A DNA stretch of 10,923 bases from a bacterium (GTDB lineage Bacteria > Spirochaetota > Spirochaetia > JABEVK01), in the NCBI GenBank assembly GCA_021781625.1, contig JAJXWL010000043.1:1-10923 (forward strand), written 5' to 3'. A program made the translations under genes and the position numbers. This document shows, one piece after another, positions 6,920 to 10,923 of the stretch. Positions within the stretch are counted from its first letter, which is position 1, and each line of letters begins with the position of its first letter. Below the pieces are notes generated by a model. It had not been told where the DNA came from, searched no databases, and worked only from the letters and a program-made list of their open reading frames with translations.

Positions 6920-8094
6920 ATTTAGAAGTTTCTCTCTTGCAGTTTTTTACGGAACACCATGTAGAATTGGGGATGGCTCATTTTCTAAGTTCAGCCTTAT
7001 CTTTGATTGTCCTCTTGGTGCTGGGGGCGGTAGCAGGCCTGATCATTCGATCTGTTTTAGGCAGTGTCTTAAGAAGATGGGCCCTCAAAACAGAAACTCC
7101 TTGGGATGATTACTTACTTGACCAAAAGTTTTTTCATCATCTTTCCTGGGTTTTGCCCGTTGTCGCCTCTTACTTCTTTCTCAAATGGTTTGTTCCGGTT
7201 ACGTGGACCTGGTACCACCTTGTCAGCCGAATTTTGCTGTTTTTTATCGTGATTTTTTTAACTGGTTTTTTTAATCAACTGCTTTCGAACTTCGAAAAAG
7301 GTTATCGGTCTATACATGCTGACCAACGCCTTCCCTTGCGCAGTTACATACAAATCTCAAGGATATTTCTTTTTGTCGTGGCTGCGGTTCTAGCTGTTTC
7401 TGTTCTTTTGGATCAACAGCCTTGGGGAGTACTTTCGGGAATTGGAGCTCTGACGGCCATTTTGGTGTTAGTTTTTAAAGATGCTTTACTGGGTTTTGTG
7501 GCTTCACTGCAAATAAACTCCAGTAATATCTTTAAACTGGGGGATTGGATTGAAATCCCTGGGCAAAATGTCGAGGGTGAGATCACCGATATTGCCTTAA
7601 ATATGGTCACGATCAAAAATGCCGAAAATACAGTTTTTTCCTTGCCAACCTACAATCTTGTCTCTGCTACAGTGAAAAACTGGCGTACGGTTACGGATCA
7701 TGGCGCAAGACGGTTAAAGATCAGTTTGTCGTTTGATGCCCGTTCGGTCTGTGCTATGGATACAGAATTTCGCCAAGAATTAGAAACAAAACAACTGTGG
7801 TTATTTCCTCACGTTGAACTCCAGGACCCCTGGGGGTTCACGAATCTGGAAGCCTTTCGGTATTTTGCCCAAGCCAAGCTCGATAATCATTCTCAAGTCC
7901 TGAGTGAAAACCCCATAGTCGTGAAAATTCTTGATCCTGCGGGTCGAGGGGTAACGGTAGAAATGCTGTTTTATACACCTGTGACCACTTACCCCGAATG
8001 GGTGAACTTGCAAAGCCGACTGATGGCATATTTTATCGGCTCGATTAGTTTGTTCCGGCTTCAACTTTTTCAAGATGGTTTTACTTCTCTGTAA
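6916..8094 (+). CDS. MscS-family mechanosensitive channel, YbdG-like
   Basis: Inner-membrane channel expected to open on membrane tension and release solutes during osmotic downshock. 392 residues. Likely membrane helices lie at about 22-48, 74-94, 101-123, 146-165 and 170-198; the last (SGIGALTAILVLVFKDALLGFVASLQI region) is the Gly/Ala-rich pore-lining helix with the FKDxxxGFVASLQI pattern of MscS. The cytoplasmic beta domain follows with FKLGDWIEIP, GEITDIALNMVTIKN and the SLPTYNLVS segment. KNWR (254-257) and GARRLKISLSFD place it nearer E. coli YbdG (about 415 residues) than small MscS. GAGGGA (6904-6909) is 6 nt upstream of the ATG, inside the phosphatase gene, and the ATGA overlap suggests coupled translation. 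It converges on rsmE with a 22-nt gap and no recognisable terminator hairpin. Confidence 0.93.
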   Translation: MNLEVSLLQFFTEHHVELGMAHFLSSALSLIVLLVLGAVAGLIIRSVLGSVLRRWALKTETPWDDYLLDQKFFHHLSWVLPVVASYFFLKWFVPVTWTWYHLVSRILLFFIVIFLTGFFNQLLSNFEKGYRSIHADQRLPLRSYIQISRIFLFVVAAVLAVSVLLDQQPWGVLSGIGALTAILVLVFKDALLGFVASLQINSSNIFKLGDWIEIPGQNVEGEITDIALNMVTIKNAENTVFSLPTYNLVSATVKNWRTVTDHGARRLKISLSFDARSVCAMDTEFRQELETKQLWLFPHVELQDPWGFTNLEAFRYFAQAKLDNHSQVLSENPIVVKILDPAGRGVTVEMLFYTPVTTYPEWVNLQSRLMAYFIGSISLFRLQLFQDGFTSL

Positions 8095-8116
8095 AATAAA
8101 ATCTACCTTGAGAGTA

Positions 8117-8827
8117 TTACCACAATCCTTGTCGTGTCAGAAGCGCTACGGCGGCAGCAGTGCAAGCGGTTTCTGTTCGAAGAATACGCTTTCCTAGTGT
8201 TTTGAGTTGCCAGCCCGAGTCCAGCAAAAGATTTCGTTCAGAATCCGTCCAGCCGCGTTCCGGGCCTAAGGCGACGCATACGGGGGTAGGTGGGTACTTT
8301 TCAGGTAAAGCTTCCCCCTGTCCATCAAAAGCAATCTTTAAGCTAGGTTCTAGGTCAAGGTGCTTCAGAGCCTTTTTTAAACTTTCAAAACGTTCAACCT
8401 GCGGCAAAAAAGTAGCTTTGGCCTGCATGGCCCCCTCAAGAAGGGCTTTTCGCCAGTCCTCACGCCACAACTTGCTGGTGAGGTAAGATTTTTCGCCTAA
8501 CTGGGTAGCTGTAAAAATCAAACGTTTAGCACCAAGTGTGGTAAGGTCTCGTAATAACCTTTGTGCGGTAGGTGGCCTGGGAGTTCCTATTAAAAACGTT
8601 AACTCAAAGGGTGGGGGAACTGTTTCGGTAAAGCTGGGTTGTGAAAAAATTAAGCTTTCTTTTTGTAAACCTTCAAATACGATTGTTCCCTTAAGGCCAC
8701 CGACAACTCCTGCGGCTAATGTCTCACCAGGAGCTGTTTTGAGAATTTGAAGAATGTGGATGGCTCGCGGATCGGTTGAAGGTAGAGGACGCTCCCACTC
8801 TCCCGACTCAAAGAGCAAAATGTTCAT
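8117..8827 (-). CDS. rsmE: 16S rRNA (uracil-1498-N3)-methyltransferase RsmE
   Basis: SPOUT-class, SAM-dependent enzyme that methylates N3 of U1498 in helix 44 of 16S rRNA at the decoding site, acting on the assembled 30S subunit. 236 residues, close to the family's usual 230-250. The N-terminal part (about 1-70) matches the PUA-like RNA-binding region (HILQILKTAPGETL). The C-terminal knot carries VALGPERGWTDSE (185-197) and LGKRILRTETACTAA (211-225), the SAM-binding trefoil-knot signatures. A small oddity is EGAMQAK at 131-137, where many members have EAxEQSxR. The ATG at 8827 is preceded by GAAAGG, a moderate ribosome-binding site. It is convergent with the channel gene and divergent from yhbY. 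Confidence 0.95.
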   Translation of the reverse strand: MNILLFESGEWERPLPSTDPRAIHILQILKTAPGETLAAGVVGGLKGTIVFEGLQKESLIFSQPSFTETVPPPFELTFLIGTPRPPTAQRLLRDLTTLGAKRLIFTATQLGEKSYLTSKLWREDWRKALLEGAMQAKATFLPQVERFESLKKALKHLDLEPSLKIAFDGQGEALPEKYPPTPVCVALGPERGWTDSERNLLLDSGWQLKTLGKRILRTETACTAAAVALLTRQGLW

Positions 8828-8836
8828 AGGCTACCT

Positions 8837-8865
8837 TTCATAAGTTCTTTCACGCTTTTTGTCAA
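8837..8865 (-). promoter_or_regulatory. candidate promoter of rsmE
   Basis: On the minus strand TTGACA (8865-8860) is followed by a 17-nt spacer and TATGAA (8842-8837, 4 of 6). If used, transcription would start near 8830, only a few bases before the ATG, and the GAAAGG ribosome-binding site would lie partly in the -10 box. The two cannot both be used as drawn. Confidence 0.33.
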
Positions 8866-8875
8866 AACACTTCGG

Positions 8876-8905
8876 TGGACAATACGGGCTTCTGCAGTGT
8901 ATTCT
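8876..8905 (+). promoter_or_regulatory. candidate promoter of the yhbY operon
   Basis: TGGACA (8876-8881, 5 of 6) and TATTCT (8900-8905, 4 of 6) are separated by 18 nt. Transcription would start near 8912, upstream of the ribosome-binding site at 8920. It lies back to back with the rsmE promoter candidate in the 105-nt divergent gap. Confidence 0.42.
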
Positions 8906-8919
8906 AAAGCAAATGGATC

Positions 8920-8925
8920 GGGAGG
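8920..8925 (+). promoter_or_regulatory. ribosome-binding site of yhbY
   Basis: GGGAGG, 7 nt before the ATG at 8933. It decides the start of yhbY against the in-frame upstream GTG at 8897, which would put this site inside the coding region and falls within the predicted promoter. Confidence 0.8.
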
Positions 8926-8932
8926 ATCGCCG

Positions 8933-9235
8933 ATGGAATTGACGAGCGCCCAACGTAGTTATTTAACCAAATTGGCTCATGATATTCAGCCTGTGGTTAT
9001 GTTGGGAAAGGCCGGACTGACCGATCAGGTTCTTGCCGCCTTATCACAAGCTTTGGATGACCATGAGTTGGTGAAACTCAGGTTTCAAGGTTTTAAAGAA
9101 GAAAAAAGAACGTTAGCTGTTCAAGCCGGTGAGCGGTCTTCGGCCGTACTGGTAAGACTTTTAGGGAATAATGCGGTGTATTTCCGCGTATCTGCTGACC
9201 CTGACAAACGAAAAATTCGACTTCCCCGAGGATAA
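8933..9235 (+). CDS. yhbY: YhbY-family ribosome-associated RNA-binding protein (CRM domain)
   Basis: A single CRM (CRS1-YhbY) domain protein; E. coli YhbY associates with pre-50S particles and is implicated in large-subunit assembly. 100 residues from the ATG chosen, the normal length. The start MELTSAQRSYLTKLAHDIQPVV is typical, followed by the conserved GxxG loop LGKAGLT (24-30), the helix LAALSQALDDHELVKLRF and the closing RKIRLPR. It is followed by the P83/100-family gene after 11 nt, whose ribosome-binding site begins just after the yhbY stop, so the two are probably cotranscribed. Divergent from rsmE, another ribosome-maturation gene. Confidence 0.93.
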   Translation: MELTSAQRSYLTKLAHDIQPVVMLGKAGLTDQVLAALSQALDDHELVKLRFQGFKEEKRTLAVQAGERSSAVLVRLLGNNAVYFRVSADPDKRKIRLPRG

Positions 9236-9246
9236 GAGGTGTCACC

Positions 9247-10815
9247 ATGCGGCGGCTAATAAAACTTTTGGCCCTGTTATGGGGCCTTACCTTGGGATTG
9301 CCTTTTGCTTTAGATGCCCAATCTGTGGCTGAAGATGTTCTTAAAAATGCGGACTTAAAAAGTATTCATTTTATTGATTATGTTGGTCCTGTTTCCGTGT
9401 ATAATACCCGGGAACAAATCATAGGTATTGGTCGTGCGTTAGGGGAAGAACGCTTACAATCCACTGGGCCTGTGGGTGGACCGTATTACAAAGCTTATCG
9501 TTTTCATGAAGCCAATTCTTCGTTGTTGAGTGCTGATGTCTTGGTCCTTGAACCCCAAGCTTCCGTGGATACCATCCGCAATCTTAACTGGATCGTGGCA
9601 GGTTATCTAGAAAAAGCCTTTGGCTACTCGTTTGACGATGCGCTACTCTTAGCTGATTTTGTAACCAGATACAATGCGGTTTATCGGGGTAATGTCGCCT
9701 ATTTTTCTCAGAAGTATGTACCCGAACTTTCGGCTAACCTTACTTCAGAAAATGCTGGGATTGCCTTGAGTTATCGGGACTGGCCTGGTAAAACCCGCTT
9801 GGTGATCCCTCTAAGAGACACCTTAAGTCAAGGTCCAGCCGGACAAGTCAATGCGGAAGAGGTCTCAAATTCTTCGGTAACCAAGAATATGACTCAGACT
9901 AACGCTCTGGAAGAGCGAAAAAAGTTAGCTGACCTAAAAGAAGCAGAAATTGTCAAAGAACAAAAAGTTATTAATCAAAAAGCCGAAGCCTTAGCTCAAG
10001 CTAGTGAAACTCCGACTCCGACTCCAATGACTTCACCTTCACCAACACCTTTACCTACGGCAACTCCTTTAGCAACGTCCTCTGTTCCTACACCTCAGCC
10101 AACGCCAGGAAGTACACCAACACCAGGCACAACACCAATTCCAGTTCCTTCTCCGCCTTCTGTTATGTCGCCTGCCCAAGTAGAAAAAGAGAAACAGGAG
10201 TTGCAAAAGGCTCAAGCTGCTAACCAACAAAGAGACGTTCAACTGCAAAAAGAACGTCAGGCGATTCAAAAAGCAGACCAAGCCTTACAAGCTCAACCGA
10301 CGCCTCCACCACAAGTTCCTCCGCCAACGACTTTGCCTTTCTTGCAAACTGTTTCGCCAGGTTTGTCTCGACTGGATTTAATCGATATTGCAGGGCAAAG
10401 ACTCTGGAAAGCTTCAAAGCTCAATTCCATTCGGCGAGAAGTTTATCAAAAATTGGGAGACCACTGGCTGGTAACAGCGGGTGAAAACCGTGGCGACGCC
10501 ACGGTTCGTCTTGTGCTTTTATCTACCACAGAACTGACTGTGGTCGCTCAGTCGGCGCAAGAAGTCTCTCCTTTAGCCCCTGTAGTGATTAAGGGGAATT
10601 TGGCTTATGCCATTGTCAAAAATCAAGGTCATTGGGTAGTTGCCTCCTATGATTCACAACTTCAAACACATCAGTTGTCGGAGGTTCCTGTAGCTGAGTC
10701 TTCTGGTCTTGAGGTTACCTCCCAAGCTGTTTTAGTCCAAACTTCTGAAGGTCATATTCTTTCACTCGACCCTGAAAAATTAACTCAAATTGGCGTCTTC
10801 AAGGATCTTCCATGA
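9247..10815 (+). CDS. P83/100-family exported protein with Pro/Thr-rich insertion
   Basis: 522 residues. Residues 1-25 form a signal peptide (basic MRRLIK, hydrophobic core, likely cleavage after LDA or LDAQ), so the protein is exported; there is no lipobox Cys. Residues 38-190 (HFIDYVGP, NTREQIIGIGRALG, YYKAYRFHEANSSLLSADV) match the N-terminal region of the spirochaete P83/100 antigens (Borrelia p83/100, Treponema homologues), whose function is not established. Residues 218-252 and 309-350 are charged, heptad-like helices. Between them lies a tract of Pro and Thr (253-309) with TP, TPTP and PSPP units, and a second short one follows (349-365). The C-terminal part (about 372-522) is strand-rich and reads as a separate globular domain. 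AGAGG lies 7-8 nt before the ATG. The stop overlaps the next gene by ATGA. Family assignment is from recalled motifs. Confidence 0.82.
   Translation: MRRLIKLLALLWGLTLGLPFALDAQSVAEDVLKNADLKSIHFIDYVGPVSVYNTREQIIGIGRALGEERLQSTGPVGGPYYKAYRFHEANSSLLSADVLVLEPQASVDTIRNLNWIVAGYLEKAFGYSFDDALLLADFVTRYNAVYRGNVAYFSQKYVPELSANLTSENAGIALSYRDWPGKTRLVIPLRDTLSQGPAGQVNAEEVSNSSVTKNMTQTNALEERKKLADLKEAEIVKEQKVINQKAEALAQASETPTPTPMTSPSPTPLPTATPLATSSVPTPQPTPGSTPTPGTTPIPVPSPPSVMSPAQVEKEKQELQKAQAANQQRDVQLQKERQAIQKADQALQAQPTPPPQVPPPTTLPFLQTVSPGLSRLDLIDIAGQRLWKASKLNSIRREVYQKLGDHWLVTAGENRGDATVRLVLLSTTELTVVAQSAQEVSPLAPVVIKGNLAYAIVKNQGHWVVASYDSQLQTHQLSEVPVAESSGLEVTSQAVLVQTSEGHILSLDPEKLTQIGVFKDLP
10003..10173 (+). repeat. 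Pro/Thr-rich low-complexity coding tract
   Basis: Codes for residues 253-309 of the P83/100-family protein. It contains tandem ACTCCG/ACTCCA codon pairs (10009-10026) and further Thr-Pro, Ser-Pro and Pro-Gly units with varied codons. The varied codons suggest selection on protein composition rather than recent slippage, apart from the short ACTCCG run. Confidence 0.8.
10486..10506. repeat. 21-nt perfect palindrome inside the P83/100-family gene
   Basis: Two 10-nt arms (AACCGTGGCG at 10486-10495 and CGCCACGGTT at 10497-10506) are exact reverse complements around a single A. As RNA it would fold into a short GC-rich hairpin. It lies within codons for NRGDATV and has no following T run, so it is not a standard terminator. 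Confidence 0.85.
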
Positions 10816-10923
10816 GTAACAAAAGCTCTTTTTTAAATAGAACAGTTGGCGTTGTACAAGATTTAAGTTTGGATGAGCAGTGGTACCTGTATACAAAAAC
10901 GGCCATGATCAAAAAAGCTATCC
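10812..10923 (+). CDS. N-terminus of a probable carbamoyltransferase (partial)
   Basis: Only the first 37 codons are in the window. ATG at 10812 overlaps the previous stop (ATGA) and has AAGGA 6 nt upstream, so a real, coupled gene is well supported. The product begins MSNKSSFLNRTVGVVQDLSL, then DEQWYLYTKTAMIKKAI. The pattern of a GR/NRxxxVVxDLSxxEQxYLYxKTxxLKxA start resembles the first helix of aspartate carbamoyltransferases as I recall them from spirochaetes and relatives (possibly pyrB). None of the catalytic motifs (such as STRTR) is within the window, so this is a tentative identification. Confidence 0.55.
   Translation, partial: MSNKSSFLNRTVGVVQDLSLDEQWYLYTKTAMIKKAI

Noticed and set aside
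8095..8116. Rho-independent terminator between the channel gene and rsmE
   Set aside because: The 22-nt gap is A/T-rich with no inverted repeat able to form a stem.
8824..8841. Five-codon open frame (MKGSL) on the minus strand ending in an ATGA overlap with rsmE
   Set aside because: Very short, weak ribosome-binding site, and it overlaps the predicted -10 box; the overlap is likely a coincidence.
10069..10281. Minus-strand open frame rich in Arg, Cys and Trp
   Set aside because: It is the reverse complement of the Pro/Thr-rich coding tract, whose low complexity keeps the opposite frame open.

Overview
The window looks like an ordinary, gene-dense piece of a spirochaete chromosome of moderate GC. 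The strongest pointer is the gene at 9247-10815: its mature N-terminus (FIDY.GP, followed by NTREQIIGIGRALG) reads as the P83/100 antigen family, which I know only from Spirochaetota. The type-2 (eukaryote-like) isoleucyl-tRNA synthetase and a lipoprotein with a relaxed lipobox (LFASC) fit this. I cannot name a genus.

Layout. (1) 14-964 (+) encodes a GAF-like protein with what seems to be a degenerate histidine-kinase C-terminus. (2) 961-6345 (-) is a tightly packed operon, transcribed right to left: ileS, an unrecognised lipoprotein, hisH, hisF. Junctions are 25-, 4- and 1-nt overlaps, so translational coupling is likely. A clear sigma70-type promoter (TTGACA, 18 nt, TTTAAT) lies just upstream of ileS and helps settle its GTG start. 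(3) 6461-8094 (+), divergent from ileS, holds a low-molecular-weight protein tyrosine phosphatase overlapping by ATGA a YbdG-like MscS-family channel. (4) 8117-8827 (-) is rsmE, a 16S rRNA methyltransferase, converging on the channel gene. (5) 8933-10923 (+) holds yhbY (ribosome-associated CRM-domain protein), the P83/100-family exported protein, and the first 37 codons of a probable carbamoyltransferase running off the window.

Functional themes are translation (ileS, rsmE, yhbY), the last shared step of histidine and purine-linked metabolism (hisH/hisF, imidazole glycerol phosphate synthase), and the cell envelope (lipoprotein, MscS channel, P83/100 protein). There is no mobile element, CRISPR array, tRNA or rRNA, and no intergenic gap longer than about 120 bases. 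I saw no convincing rho-independent terminator. I did not find a novel multi-gene system. The items most worth a second look are the degenerate GAF/kinase-like protein, the altered HisH oxyanion strand (PGDG), the unknown lipoprotein locked between ileS and hisH, and the Pro/Thr-rich insertion that splits the helical region of the P83/100 protein.
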